This document shows, one piece after another, positions 52,103 through 59,901 of a stretch of DNA of 64,000 bases. Position 1 is the first letter of the stretch; each line of letters begins with the position of its first letter. A program made the position numbers and the translations under genes. A model generated the notes under the pieces. That model had not been told where the DNA came from, ran no database searches, and saw only the letters and a program-made list of their open reading frames with translations. This DNA comes from Pseudomonas putida (GTDB lineage: Bacteria; Pseudomonadota; Gammaproteobacteria; Pseudomonadales; Pseudomonadaceae): contig NZ_MINI01000038.1 of the NCBI RefSeq assembly GCF_002906855.1, positions 1,178,001-1,242,000 on the forward strand, in the 5' to 3' direction.

Positions 52103-53575
52103 TCAGGCCAGTGCCTTGGACGCCAGCCAGAACAGGCCGGCCGCCAGGCCCATCGAGGCCGGCAGGGTCAGTACCCAGGCCAGCAGGATGGTCTTCACGG
52201 TGCCGCCTTGAAGGCCGCTCTTGTTGGCGACCATGGTGCCGGCAACGCCGGACGACAGCACGTGGGTGGTCGATACCGGCAGGGCGAACACGTTGGCCAT
52301 GCCGATGGCGCAGGCCGCGGTGATCTGTGCCGACATGCCTTGGGCATAGGTCATGCCCTGCTTGCCGATCTTCTCGCCGACGGTCAGTACCACACGCTTC
52401 CAGCCAACCATGGTGCCCAGGCCCAGGGCCAGGGCGACGGCCACGATCACCCAGAACGGGGCGTATTCGGTGGTAGCGGTCAGGTCCTTGCGCAGCTTCT
52501 CGAGGTCGGCCTTTTCACGGGCGTCCAGGCCAGGCAGCTTGCCGACCTTCTTCGCGGTGTCGTCCAGGCACAGCAGGTAGCGGCGCACTTCGACACGCTT
52601 CTCGGCATCCAGCGCGTGGTAATCGGTCACGCCTTGCAGCGAGGATTGCAGGGCGGCGATGGTCGGTTCGGTCTGCTGCGGGTTGCAGCTGAACTGCTCC
52701 GGCAGGTCGGTCGACTTGGCCTTGCCCAGTGCCAGGAACTCGCCCAGGGTGGCGGCGTTGCGCTGGTAGAACTGGCTCATGTGCAGGGTGGCGTCGCGGG
52801 TGCGCTCGATCTGGTAGGTGGTGCTGTTCAGGTCGAGGACAAACTTGGCCGGGACGATACCGATCAGCACCAGCATGATCAGGCCGATACCTTTCTGGCC
52901 ATCGTTGGAGCCGTGTACGAAGCTCACGCCCATGGCCGAGATCACCAGGACCAGACGGTTCCAGAACGGTGGGTGCTTTTTGTCGTCGAGCTTGCGGCGC
53001 TGGTCCGGGGTCTTGTGCATCTTCGACAGCGGGCGCCACCATTTCAGGCCGACCAGCACCAGTGCGGCGACAGCGAAGCCGGCAATTGGCGAGACCACCA
53101 GCGACATGGCGATGTCGATCGCCTTCTGCCAGTTGACGCCATCGCCCAGCGGGATGTCGTTGATCAAAGCGTTGGCCAGGCCCACGCCGAGGATCGAGCC
53201 GATCAGGGTGTGCGAGCTGGAAGCGGGAATGCCGAAGTACCAGGTGCCGAGGTTCCAGGTGATGGCCGCGGCCAGCAACGAGAAGACCATGGCCAGGCCA
53301 TGCCCGGTATTCACATTGATCAGCAGTTCGACCGGCAGCAGGTGCACGATGGCGTAGGCCACCCCGACACCACCGAGCAGAACGCCGAGGAAGTTGAACA
53401 CCCCGGAGAAGAACACGGCCAGGTGTGGTGGCATGGCTTTGGTATAGATGACGGTGGCTACCGCGTTTGCGGTGTCATGAAAGCCATTGATGAACTCGAA
53501 TGCGAGCACGAAGGTCAGGGCGAGCAGCAGGCTCACCAATACCCAGGCATCCAGTCCGCTGAATAAATCGATCAT
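52103..53575 (-). CDS. pit: Inorganic phosphate transporter, Pit family
   Basis: A 490-residue inner-membrane symporter taking up metal-phosphate with protons. It carries the two inverted Pit signature repeats: EFINGFHDTANAVATVI near the N-terminus, and FVHGSNDGQKGIGLI in the second half. A large hydrophilic central loop (about residues 230-400) separates them. The start is ATG 53575 (MIDLFSGLDAWVLV); 21 upstream codons are rejected. Pit is usually the low-affinity constitutive uptake system. The 315-base region upstream shows no clear Pho box. Confidence 0.9.
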   Translation of the reverse strand: MIDLFSGLDAWVLVSLLLALTFVLAFEFINGFHDTANAVATVIYTKAMPPHLAVFFSGVFNFLGVLLGGVGVAYAIVHLLPVELLINVNTGHGLAMVFSLLAAAITWNLGTWYFGIPASSSHTLIGSILGVGLANALINDIPLGDGVNWQKAIDIAMSLVVSPIAGFAVAALVLVGLKWWRPLSKMHKTPDQRRKLDDKKHPPFWNRLVLVISAMGVSFVHGSNDGQKGIGLIMLVLIGIVPAKFVLDLNSTTYQIERTRDATLHMSQFYQRNAATLGEFLALGKAKSTDLPEQFSCNPQQTEPTIAALQSSLQGVTDYHALDAEKRVEVRRYLLCLDDTAKKVGKLPGLDAREKADLEKLRKDLTATTEYAPFWVIVAVALALGLGTMVGWKRVVLTVGEKIGKQGMTYAQGMSAQITAACAIGMANVFALPVSTTHVLSSGVAGTMVANKSGLQGGTVKTILLAWVLTLPASMGLAAGLFWLASKALA

Positions 53576-53890
53576 GAAGGTTGTCTGGCGGTCATAGGGG
53601 GGCGGGATTATGCCAGAAAACCTTGGCAATCGATGCACCCACAGCTGACCGATGGCAGCTATGTGAGCACCCTCTTAGCCCGGCAGGTTACGTGATCTGG
53701 CGGAAAAAGTTCCGTTAATAATCAAGAAATCGCGAAAAATTCGTTAAATTTCCGGAAAAATCTTGGTGCGGTGACACTTCAAACGGTTGTATGAAATTTG
53801 TGTAATTCCATTTCATCCTCGGCCATTCGGTAAAGATCGGCCGCATCGAGGGCGCCTGGCCCGCGACGTGATGACAGTGCAACAGGCAGC
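53576..53890. other. Gap upstream of pit
   Basis: 315 bases without a supported gene. It should hold the pit promoter on the minus strand. About 53700-53815 is AT-rich (for example CGCGAAAAATTCGTTAAATTTCC), unlike its flanks. Two overlapping minus-strand frames here (53715-53978 and 53779-54081) have no family-like content, and the latter is the shadow frame of the small gene at 53891. Confidence 0.5.
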
Positions 53891-54091
53891 TCAGGGCTGC
53901 TCGTTGCGCAGTTCCTTTTCCATTTTTTCCAGTTCCTGGCTGAAGGCCTGGTCCTGAACGGTGGCGCGTTTGCGCCAAGGCTTGCGTTCCGGTTCCGGTT
54001 GCGCCGCATAGGTAGTGACTTCACCACCGTAAACTTCCTTGTAACGTTCTGCCTGGCGCTCGAGTTCCGCGCGCAGTTCATCTTTCGTCAC
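53891..54091 (-). CDS. Small charged hypothetical protein
   Basis: A 66-residue cytoplasmic protein, helical and highly charged: VTKDELRAELERQAERYKEVYGGEVTTYAAQ, then a basic turn (PERKPWRKRATVQ), and a second helix QELEKMEKELRNEQP. The start is GTG 54091, with AGGT about seven bases upstream; an ATG at 54148 gives a low-complexity extension and is not preferred. Small proteins like this lie beside pcaR in P. putida. I know of no function. It reads away from pcaR. Confidence 0.7.
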   Translation of the reverse strand: MTKDELRAELERQAERYKEVYGGEVTTYAAQPEPERKPWRKRATVQDQAFSQELEKMEKELRNEQP

Positions 54092-54275
54092 AGTAATACC
54101 TGAATGAGTAGAAGTGGCTGATGTTGCGTGCAGGTGCAAGTTGCCCATGCACGACGTGCTGGTTGGCGGATGAAAGCCGGGCCAGTATTCCATTGCCGGA
54201 GTGTCGATCCGGGCCAGCGGAATCGATTATAGCAATCGGTAAATCGTCAAACAGGGATATTTATGTAATAGCGTG

Positions 54276-54312
54276 CAAAGTTTCAAGGCCACAGCGGCCT
54301 GTACAAACTTTG
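54276..54312. repeat. Inverted-repeat hairpin upstream of the small gene
   Basis: CAAAGTTT at 54276-54283 pairs with AAACTTTG at 54305-54312; an inner GGCC/GGCC (54287-54290 with 54296-54299) can extend the structure. It lies between the candidate small RNA and the small charged gene and has no poly-T, so an operator or processing site is as likely as a terminator. Confidence 0.4.
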
Positions 54313-54357
54313 AGCAAACAGCTCCGGGAAGAGTTCACTGCCTTTTTACCCCAAGGC

Positions 54358-54452
54358 GGAAATAAAACGGCCCCGCACGAGGCGAGGCCGTTGCCTGGGG
54401 ACTTCTACGGTGGGTACCTGACCAGTCTCTCCAAAGAAGCCACATGTGGCAG
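54358..54452 (-). ncRNA. Candidate small RNA divergent from pcaR
   Basis: On the minus strand, a promoter-like pair (TTGACC at 54485-54480 and TATACC at 54464-54459, spacer 15) precedes about 95 bases with no good reading frame. It ends in an 11-base stem (AACGGCCTCGC with GCGGGGCCGTT, loop CTCGT, one G-U pair) and a T-rich tail (TTTTATTT at 54366-54359). That is a textbook intrinsic terminator with no coding gene upstream of it on this strand. The palindrome GCCACATGTGGC (54439-54450) would lie at the 5' end. No known sRNA family is recognised. The promoter spacing is sub-optimal, so the start is tentative. Confidence 0.45.
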
Positions 54453-54485
54453 GAGAAAGGTATAAGTAAATTTGTCGGCGGTCAA

Positions 54486-54519
54486 TTGCGATTATCGGCC
54501 GTTCGTTCGATAATCGCAC
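54486..54519 (+). promoter_or_regulatory. pcaR promoter with PcaR operator
   Basis: TTGCGA (54486-54491), 17 bases, GATAAT (54509-54514) form a sigma-70-type promoter. The -10 lies inside GTTCGATAATCGCAC (54505-54519), which equals the 15-base PcaR site reported in P. putida. A perfect inverted copy of its core, GCGATTATCG, is at 54488-54497. This fits negative autoregulation of pcaR. Confidence 0.8.
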
Positions 54520-54545
54520 GAGCCAGCGATTTTTTGAGGTGAGCG

Positions 54546-55421
54546 ATGAACGACGAAACCACGGCCAACGAATCTGCCAACCCGGAGGCGATACGCCCGA
54601 GCGCACCCGCACTGGCACCGCCGATCGTGGCCTCGCCGGCCAAGCGTATTCAGGCATTTACCGGTGACCCTGACTTCATGACCTCCCTGGCGCGTGGCCT
54701 GGCGGTGATCCAGGCCTTCCAGGAGCGCAAGCGCCACCTGACCATCGCTCAGATCAGCCATCGCACCGAAATCCCCAGGGCTGCCGTGCGCCGTTGCCTG
54801 CACACGCTGATCAAGCTCGGTTACGCCACCACTGACGGGCGCACCTATTCGCTGTTGCCGAAGGTGCTGACCCTGGGCCATGCCTACCTGTCGTCGACGC
54901 CGCTGGCGGTGTCGGCCCAGCCCTATCTGGACCGCATCAGCGACCAGTTGCACGAGGCTGCCAACATGGCCACCCTCGAAGGCGACGACATCCTTTATAT
55001 AGCCCGTTCGGCCACGGTGGAGCGGCTGATTTCGGTCGACCTTTCGGTTGGTGGGCGGTTGCCGGCCTATTGCACGTCCATGGGCCGCATCCTGCTGGCG
55101 GCGATGGACGACACCAGCCTGCGCGAATATCTCGACCGCGCCGACCTCAAGGCGCGCACCAGCCGAACCCTGAACGACCCCGAGTCGTTGTTCGCCTGCA
55201 TCCAGCAGGTGCGGGAGCAGGGCTGGTGCGTGGTCGATCAGGAACTGGAACAGGGACTGCGCTCGATCGCCGTGCCTATCTATGATGCGTCCGGGCAGGT
55301 GCTGGCGGCGCTGAACGTGAGCACCCATGTCGGGCGGGTGACGCGCAGCGAGCTTGAGCAGCGCTTTCTGCCGATTCTGCTGGCGGCCAGCCGCGACCTT
55401 TGTCACCAGTTGTTCGGTTGA
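54546..55421 (+). CDS. pcaR: IclR-family regulator PcaR
   Basis: A 291-residue regulator. After a flexible Ala/Pro-rich N-terminus comes the winged helix (FMTSLARGLAVIQAFQERKRHLTIAQISHRTEIPRAAVRRCLHTLIKLGYATT), then the IclR effector domain (ATLEGDDILYIARS, LPAYCTSMGRILLAA, SIAVPIYDASGQVLAALNVSTH). In P. putida PcaR responds to beta-ketoadipate, activates pcaK, pcaF, pcaBDC and pcaIJ, and represses itself. Operators match upstream of this gene, pcaK and pcaF. The ATG at 54546 follows GAGGTGAG. Confidence 0.95.
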   Translation: MNDETTANESANPEAIRPSAPALAPPIVASPAKRIQAFTGDPDFMTSLARGLAVIQAFQERKRHLTIAQISHRTEIPRAAVRRCLHTLIKLGYATTDGRTYSLLPKVLTLGHAYLSSTPLAVSAQPYLDRISDQLHEAANMATLEGDDILYIARSATVERLISVDLSVGGRLPAYCTSMGRILLAAMDDTSLREYLDRADLKARTSRTLNDPESLFACIQQVREQGWCVVDQELEQGLRSIAVPIYDASGQVLAALNVSTHVGRVTRSELEQRFLPILLAASRDLCHQLFG

Positions 55422-55429
55422 CGGTGTTG

Positions 55430-55467
55430 GCGACACTGTTTCCTGTTCGATAAACGCACAGTGTCGC
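55430..55467 (+). promoter_or_regulatory. PcaR operator before pcaK inside a long inverted repeat
   Basis: GTTCGATAAACGCAC at 55445-55459 differs from the pcaR operator at one position. Around it, GCGACACTGT at 55430-55439 is the exact inverse of ACAGTGTCGC at 55458-55467. The inverted repeat could be an operator extension or, as RNA, a terminator-like stem for pcaR. Confidence 0.7.
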
Positions 55468-55515
55468 TCCGGGTGAATTGCGCCACCCGCCATCGCTGAT
55501 TAATGTCTCTCGCAA

Positions 55516-55534
55516 CGGTCGGCTATGCCGACCG
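55516..55534 (+). other. Leader hairpin upstream of the short ORF
   Basis: CGGTCGGC and GCCGACCG form a perfect 8-base stem around TAT, between the pcaK operator and the candidate leader ORF. It is not followed by a T run, so it is not a normal terminator. Confidence 0.5.
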
Positions 55535-55563
55535 ATACAAGAAAAACACAAGAGGCGCATCCC

Positions 55564-55626
55564 ATGACCACTGTCACTCGACTGCCGCGGCCGCACCCGT
55601 TCGCAGTACCGTTGTATCCAGGCTGA
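55564..55626 (+). CDS. Possible 20-residue leader peptide upstream of pcaK
   Basis: An ATG frame of 20 codons preceded by AGAGGCGC at a plausible ribosome-binding distance. The peptide is basic and proline-rich (MTTVTRLPRPHPFAVPLYPG, five Pro). It begins about 105 bases after the PcaR operator and ends 86 bases before pcaK. Proline clusters stall ribosomes, and an 8-base hairpin lies just upstream, so translational or transcriptional attenuation is conceivable. It may equally be a chance frame. Not a recognised gene. Confidence 0.3.
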   Translation: MTTVTRLPRPHPFAVPLYPG

Positions 55627-55712
55627 TTCAGGCCGCACTTATTCGATATTCAAGCCCTGTGCTCTTGACCCAAGTGCAGTGGCCGACCGTGCCCCCTTTC
55701 TGGATAACAACA

Positions 55713-57056
55713 ATGAACCAACCTCACTCTGTCGGGAATAATCTCGACGTCCAGTCGTTCATCAATGAACAACCGCTGTCGCGCTATCAGTGGCGCGTGG
55801 TGATCCTCTGCTTCCTGATCGTTTTCCTCGATGGCCTCGATACTGCGGCCATGGGCTTTATCGCGCCTGCCTTGTCGCAGGAGTGGGGCATCGACCGTGC
55901 CAGCCTCGGTCCGGTGATGAGTGCCGCGTTGATCGGCATGGTGTTCGGTGCCCTGGGCTCCGGGCCGCTGGCCGATCGTTTCGGGCGCAAGGGCGTGCTG
56001 GTCGGTGCGGTGCTGGTGTTCGGTGGTTTCAGCCTGGCCTCGGCCTATGCCGGCAACGTTGACCAACTGCTGGTGCTGCGCTTCCTGACGGGCCTGGGGC
56101 TGGGGGCGGGGATGCCCAATGCCACCACGCTGCTGTCCGAATATACCCCGGAACGCCTCAAGTCGCTGCTGGTGACCAGTATGTTCTGCGGCTTCAACCT
56201 GGGCATGGCCGGTGGTGGATTCATCTCCGCGAAGATGATCCCGGCCTATGGCTGGCACAGCCTGCTGGTGATCGGTGGCGTGCTGCCGTTGCTGCTGGCC
56301 GTAGTGCTGATGATCTGGTTGCCGGAATCAGCGCGCTTCCTGGTGGTGCGCAACCGCGGTAACGACAAGGTGCGCAAGACCTTGTCACCGATCGCGCCGG
56401 CGGTGGTGGCACAGGCGGCCAGCTTCAGCGTACCGGAGCAGAAGGCCGTGGCTGCGCGCAATGTGTTTGCGGTGATCTTCTCGGGTACCTACGGCCTGGG
56501 CACGGTGCTGCTGTGGCTGACCTACTTCATGGGCCTGGTGATCGTCTACCTGCTGACCAGCTGGCTGCCGACATTGATGCGCGACAGCGGCGCCAGCATG
56601 GAACAGGCCGCGTTCATCGGTGCGCTGTTCCAGTTCGGCGGTGTGCTCAGCGCCGTGGGGGTAGGCTGGGCCATGGACCGTTTCAACCCGCACAAGGTCA
56701 TTGGCATCTTCTACCTGCTGGCCGGGGTGTTTGCCTACGCCGTGGGCCAGAGCCTGGGCAACATCACCGTGCTCGCCACCCTGGTGCTGGTGGCCGGCAT
56801 GTGTGTCAACGGTGCGCAGTCGGCCATGCCATCGCTGGCTGCACGCTTCTACCCGACCCAAGGTCGCGCCACAGGCGTATCGTGGATGCTGGGCATCGGC
56901 CGCTTCGGCGCAATCCTCGGGGCCTGGAGCGGAGCCACGCTGCTGGGCCTGGGCTGGAACTTCGAGCAGGTTCTGACCGCCTTGCTGGTGCCGGCGGCGC
57001 TGGCGACGGTGGGCGTGGTCGTCAAGGGGCTGGTGAGCCACGCCGACGCGACCTGA
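55713..57056 (+). CDS. pcaK: 4-Hydroxybenzoate transporter/chemoreceptor PcaK (MFS)
   Basis: A 447-residue, 12-helix major facilitator of the aromatic acid:H+ symporter group. It imports 4-hydroxybenzoate and protocatechuate and is needed for chemotaxis to them in P. putida. Landmarks are the helix-1 motif FLDGLDTAAMGFIAPAL, the loop motif GPLADRFGRKGVLV, LPESARFLVV, and helix-loop GWAMDRFNPHKVIG. The start is ATG 55713 (MNQPHSVGNNLDVQSF); the frame is open for 70 codons upstream, including the operator region, and these are rejected. A perfect hairpin (57063-57081) follows. Transcribed from a PcaR-controlled promoter. Confidence 0.95.
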   Translation: MNQPHSVGNNLDVQSFINEQPLSRYQWRVVILCFLIVFLDGLDTAAMGFIAPALSQEWGIDRASLGPVMSAALIGMVFGALGSGPLADRFGRKGVLVGAVLVFGGFSLASAYAGNVDQLLVLRFLTGLGLGAGMPNATTLLSEYTPERLKSLLVTSMFCGFNLGMAGGGFISAKMIPAYGWHSLLVIGGVLPLLLAVVLMIWLPESARFLVVRNRGNDKVRKTLSPIAPAVVAQAASFSVPEQKAVAARNVFAVIFSGTYGLGTVLLWLTYFMGLVIVYLLTSWLPTLMRDSGASMEQAAFIGALFQFGGVLSAVGVGWAMDRFNPHKVIGIFYLLAGVFAYAVGQSLGNITVLATLVLVAGMCVNGAQSAMPSLAARFYPTQGRATGVSWMLGIGRFGAILGAWSGATLLGLGWNFEQVLTALLVPAALATVGVVVKGLVSHADAT

Positions 57057-57062
57057 TCAGGC

Positions 57063-57081
57063 GGGGCCGCACGGCGGCCCC
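57063..57081 (+). terminator. Hairpin after pcaK
   Basis: GGGGCCGC and GCGGCCCC pair around ACG directly after the pcaK stop. No strong T run follows, so termination may be partial. Confidence 0.6.
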
Positions 57082-57113
57082 GTCATCGGAGATGGATAGC
57101 AGGGTAACATTTT

Positions 57114-57146
57114 GTTCGATAACCGCACGTTTAGTCGATTATCGAA
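57114..57146 (+). promoter_or_regulatory. PcaR operator of the pcaF operon
   Basis: GTTCGATAACCGCAC at 57114-57128 differs from the pcaR operator at one position. An inverse core (TCGATTATCGAA) follows at 57135-57146. GATAAC can serve as -10 but no good -35 is visible, as expected of a promoter that needs PcaR as activator. Confidence 0.75.
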
Positions 57147-57211
57147 TTGTAAGCGACCCCTCAGTCTCCTTAATCTGGGCTCAACGTAGCACCCCTGGCA
57201 GGAGAAGCCTG

Positions 57212-58414
57212 ATGCGTGAAGTATTTATCTGTGACGCCATCCGCACCCCGATCGGCCGCTTCGGCGGCGCCTTGGCCGGCGTGCGTGCCGACGACCTGGC
57301 AGCCGTTCCACTTAAGGCGCTGATCGAACGCAACCCGTCGGTACAGTGGGACCAGCTCGACGAAGTGTTCTTCGGCTGCGCCAACCAGGCCGGTGAAGAC
57401 AACCGCAACGTCGCGCGCATGGCTCTGCTGCTGGCTGGCCTGCCAGAGAGCGTCCCGGGCGTGACCCTGAACCGCCTGTGCGCTTCGGGCATGGATGCCA
57501 TCGGTACTGCTTTCCGCGCCATTGCCAGCGGTGAAATGGAGTTTGTGATTGCCGGCGGCGTCGAGTCGATGTCGCGTGCGCCGTTCGTCATGGGCAAGGC
57601 CGAAAGCGGTTACTCGCGCAACATGAAGCTGGAAGACACCACCATCGGCTGGCGTTTCATCAACCCGTTGATGAAGAGCCAGTACGGTGTCGACGCCATG
57701 CCGGAAACCGCCGACAACGTGGCTGACGACTACCAGGTGTCCCGCGCTGACCAGGACGTCTTTGCCCTGCGCAGCCAGCAGAAGGCTGCTGCGGCCCAGG
57801 CTGCCGGTTTCTTCGCTGAAGAGATCGTGCCCGTGCGTATCGCTCACAAGAAAGGCGAAACCATCGTTGAGCGTGACGAACACCTGCGTCCTGAGACCAC
57901 TCTCGAAGCGCTGACCAAGCTCAAGCCGGTCAACGGCCCGGACAAGACCGTCACCGCGGGCAACGCCTCGGGCGTCAACGATGGCGCTGCGGCACTGATC
58001 CTGGCCTCGGCCGAGGCAGTGAAGAAACACGGCCTGACCCCACGTGCCCGCGTACTGGGCATGGCCAGCGCCGGTGTTGCCCCGCGTGTCATGGGCATCG
58101 GCCCGGTGCCAGCGGTGCGCAAGTTGACCGAGCGTCTGGGTGTGGCAGTAACCGATTTCGATGTGATCGAGCTCAACGAAGCCTTTGCCAGCCAAGGCCT
58201 GGCGGTGCTGCGTGAGTTGGGTGTGGCCGACGATGCGCCGCAGGTGAACCCCAACGGCGGCGCGATTGCCCTGGGCCACCCGCTGGGCATGAGCGGCGCG
58301 CGCCTGGTGCTGACTGCGCTTCACCAGCTGGAGAAGAGCGGTGGGCGCAAGGGCTTGGCGACCATGTGTGTGGGCGTCGGCCAAGGCCTGGCTTTGGCTA
58401 TCGAGCGGGTTTGA
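57212..58414 (+). CDS. pcaF: Beta-ketoadipyl-CoA thiolase PcaF
   Basis: A 400-residue thiolase cleaving beta-ketoadipyl-CoA to succinyl-CoA and acetyl-CoA, the last step of the protocatechuate branch. The catalytic residues are Cys90 (TLNRLCASGMDA), the His in GGAIALGHPLGMSGAR, and the second Cys in TMCVGVGQG. AGGAG at 57200-57204 precedes the ATG at 57212; the open frame continues upstream through the operator and pcaK end but lacks a start near this site. It is the first gene of pcaF-T-B-D-C, though REP elements separate it from pcaT. Confidence 0.96.
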   Translation: MREVFICDAIRTPIGRFGGALAGVRADDLAAVPLKALIERNPSVQWDQLDEVFFGCANQAGEDNRNVARMALLLAGLPESVPGVTLNRLCASGMDAIGTAFRAIASGEMEFVIAGGVESMSRAPFVMGKAESGYSRNMKLEDTTIGWRFINPLMKSQYGVDAMPETADNVADDYQVSRADQDVFALRSQQKAAAAQAAGFFAEEIVPVRIAHKKGETIVERDEHLRPETTLEALTKLKPVNGPDKTVTAGNASGVNDGAAALILASAEAVKKHGLTPRARVLGMASAGVAPRVMGIGPVPAVRKLTERLGVAVTDFDVIELNEAFASQGLAVLRELGVADDAPQVNPNGGAIALGHPLGMSGARLVLTALHQLEKSGGRKGLATMCVGVGQGLALAIERV

Positions 58415-58417
58415 CCT

Positions 58418-58507
58418 GTACCGGCCTCTTCGCGGGACAAGCCCGCTCCTACAAGGGAACCACGCTGCCCCTGTAGGAGCGGGCTTGTCCCGCGAAGAGG
58501 CCGGCAC
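58418..58507. repeat. Perfect inverted pair of REP elements in the pca operon
   Basis: GTACCGGCCTCTTCGCGG followed by GACAAGCCCGCTCCTACA at 58418-58453 is matched by its near-perfect reverse complement at 58472-58507, leaving an 18-base loop. The pair lies between pcaF and pcaT, so RNA folding here could divide the operon by partial termination or mRNA processing. Confidence 0.85.
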
Positions 58508-58602
58508 CTACGGCACAAGGCCAATTGCCAGCCCGCAAGCGGAACGAGTGTGTTACTAGGTATGTCTAGACTTACCTGTGACCCTCCAGGAGTGAACACG
58601 CC

Positions 58603-59892
58603 ATGACCTCAACCTATTACACCGGTGAAGAGCGCAGCAAACGCATCTTCGCTATCGTCGGTGCCTCTTCGGGCAACCTGGTGGAATGGTTCGACTTCTA
58701 CGTCTATGCCTTCAGCGCGATCTACTTCGCCGCGTCCTTCTTCCCCTCCGACGACCCAACCGTGCAGCTGCTCAACACAGCCGGCGTATTTGCTGCGGGC
58801 TTCCTGATGCGCCCGATCGGTGGCTGGATCTTCGGTCGCCTGGCCGACCGCCATGGCCGCAAGAATTCCCTGATGATCTCGGTGCTGATGATGTGCTTCG
58901 GCTCGCTGATGATCGCCTGCCTGCCGACCTATTCGAGCATCGGTGCCTGGGCACCGGCGTTGCTGCTGCTCGCGCGGCTGATCCAGGGCCTGTCGGTGGG
59001 GGGCGAGTATGGCACCACCGCGACCTACATGAGTGAAGTGGCCCTGCGCGGTCAGCGCGGTTTCTTCGCGTCGTTCCAGTACGTGACCCTGATCGGCGGC
59101 CAGTTGCTGGCGGTGCTAGTGGTGGTGATCATGCAACAACTGCTGACCGAGGAAGAGCTGCGTGCCTGGGGCTGGCGAATTCCGTTCGTGGTCGGTGCCA
59201 TTGCCGCGCTGATCTCGCTGATGCTGCGCCGCTCGCTGCACGAAACCAGCAGCGCCGAAACCCGCAAGGACAAGGAAGCCGGCACCATCAAGGGGCTGTT
59301 CCGCAACCACACCGCAGCGTTCATTACCGTGCTGGGCTACACCGCCGGTGGCTCGCTGATCTTCTACACCTTCACCACCTACATGCAGAAGTACCTGGTC
59401 AACACGGCAGGCATGCCTGCGAAGACCGCCAGTTTCGTGATGACCGGCGCGCTGTTCCTGTACATGGTGATGCAGCCGTTCTTCGGCATGCTCTCCGACC
59501 GCATCGGCCGGCGTAACTCGATGCTGCTGTTTGGTGCGTTGGGCACGATCTTTACCGTACCGCTGCTGATGGCGCTGAAGACCGTGAGCAGCCCGTTCAT
59601 GGCTTTCGTACTGATCACCCTGGCCCTGTGCATCGTCAGTTTCTACACCTCGATCAGTGGCCTGGTGAAAGCCGAGATGTTCCCGCCGCAGGTCCGTGCG
59701 CTGGGCGTGGGCCTGGCTTACGCAGTGGCCAACGCAGCGTTTGGTGGTTCGGCTGAGTATGTGGCCCTGGGGCTGAAGACCATGGGCATGGAGAACACCT
59801 TCTACTGGTACGTGACGGCCATGATGGCGATTGCCTTCCTGTTCAGCCTGCGCCTGCCGAAGCAGGCGCAATACCTGCACCACGATGATTAA
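58603..59892 (+). CDS. pcaT: MFS (MHS group) dicarboxylate transporter PcaT
   Basis: A 429-residue, 12-helix transporter of the metabolite:H+ symporter group. N-terminal signature ASSGNLVEWFDFYVYAFSAIYFA, loop motif FGRLADRHGRKNSL, and SVGGEYGTTATYMSEVA are typical. In P. putida PcaT carries beta-ketoadipate-type acids and lies between pcaF and pcaB. The ATG at 58603 follows CAGGAGT. Nine bases separate it from pcaB. Confidence 0.9.
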   Translation: MTSTYYTGEERSKRIFAIVGASSGNLVEWFDFYVYAFSAIYFAASFFPSDDPTVQLLNTAGVFAAGFLMRPIGGWIFGRLADRHGRKNSLMISVLMMCFGSLMIACLPTYSSIGAWAPALLLLARLIQGLSVGGEYGTTATYMSEVALRGQRGFFASFQYVTLIGGQLLAVLVVVIMQQLLTEEELRAWGWRIPFVVGAIAALISLMLRRSLHETSSAETRKDKEAGTIKGLFRNHTAAFITVLGYTAGGSLIFYTFTTYMQKYLVNTAGMPAKTASFVMTGALFLYMVMQPFFGMLSDRIGRRNSMLLFGALGTIFTVPLLMALKTVSSPFMAFVLITLALCIVSFYTSISGLVKAEMFPPQVRALGVGLAYAVANAAFGGSAEYVALGLKTMGMENTFYWYVTAMMAIAFLFSLRLPKQAQYLHHDD

Positions 59893-59901
59893 GGACGTTG
59901 C

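Noticed and set aside
53715..54081. Minus-strand frames between pit and the small charged gene
   Set aside because: Poor composition and overlap with the better-supported 66-residue gene; no start with a ribosome-binding site.
54443..54541. 32-codon plus-strand frame ending just before pcaR
   Set aside because: It crosses the pcaR promoter and operator, has no reliable ribosome-binding site and no known counterpart.
56513..57211. Upstream part of the long frame that contains pcaF, read as an N-terminal extension or pcaK fusion
   Set aside because: This stretch is out of frame with pcaK, and the true thiolase begins at 57212 with AGGAG and a family-exact N-terminus.
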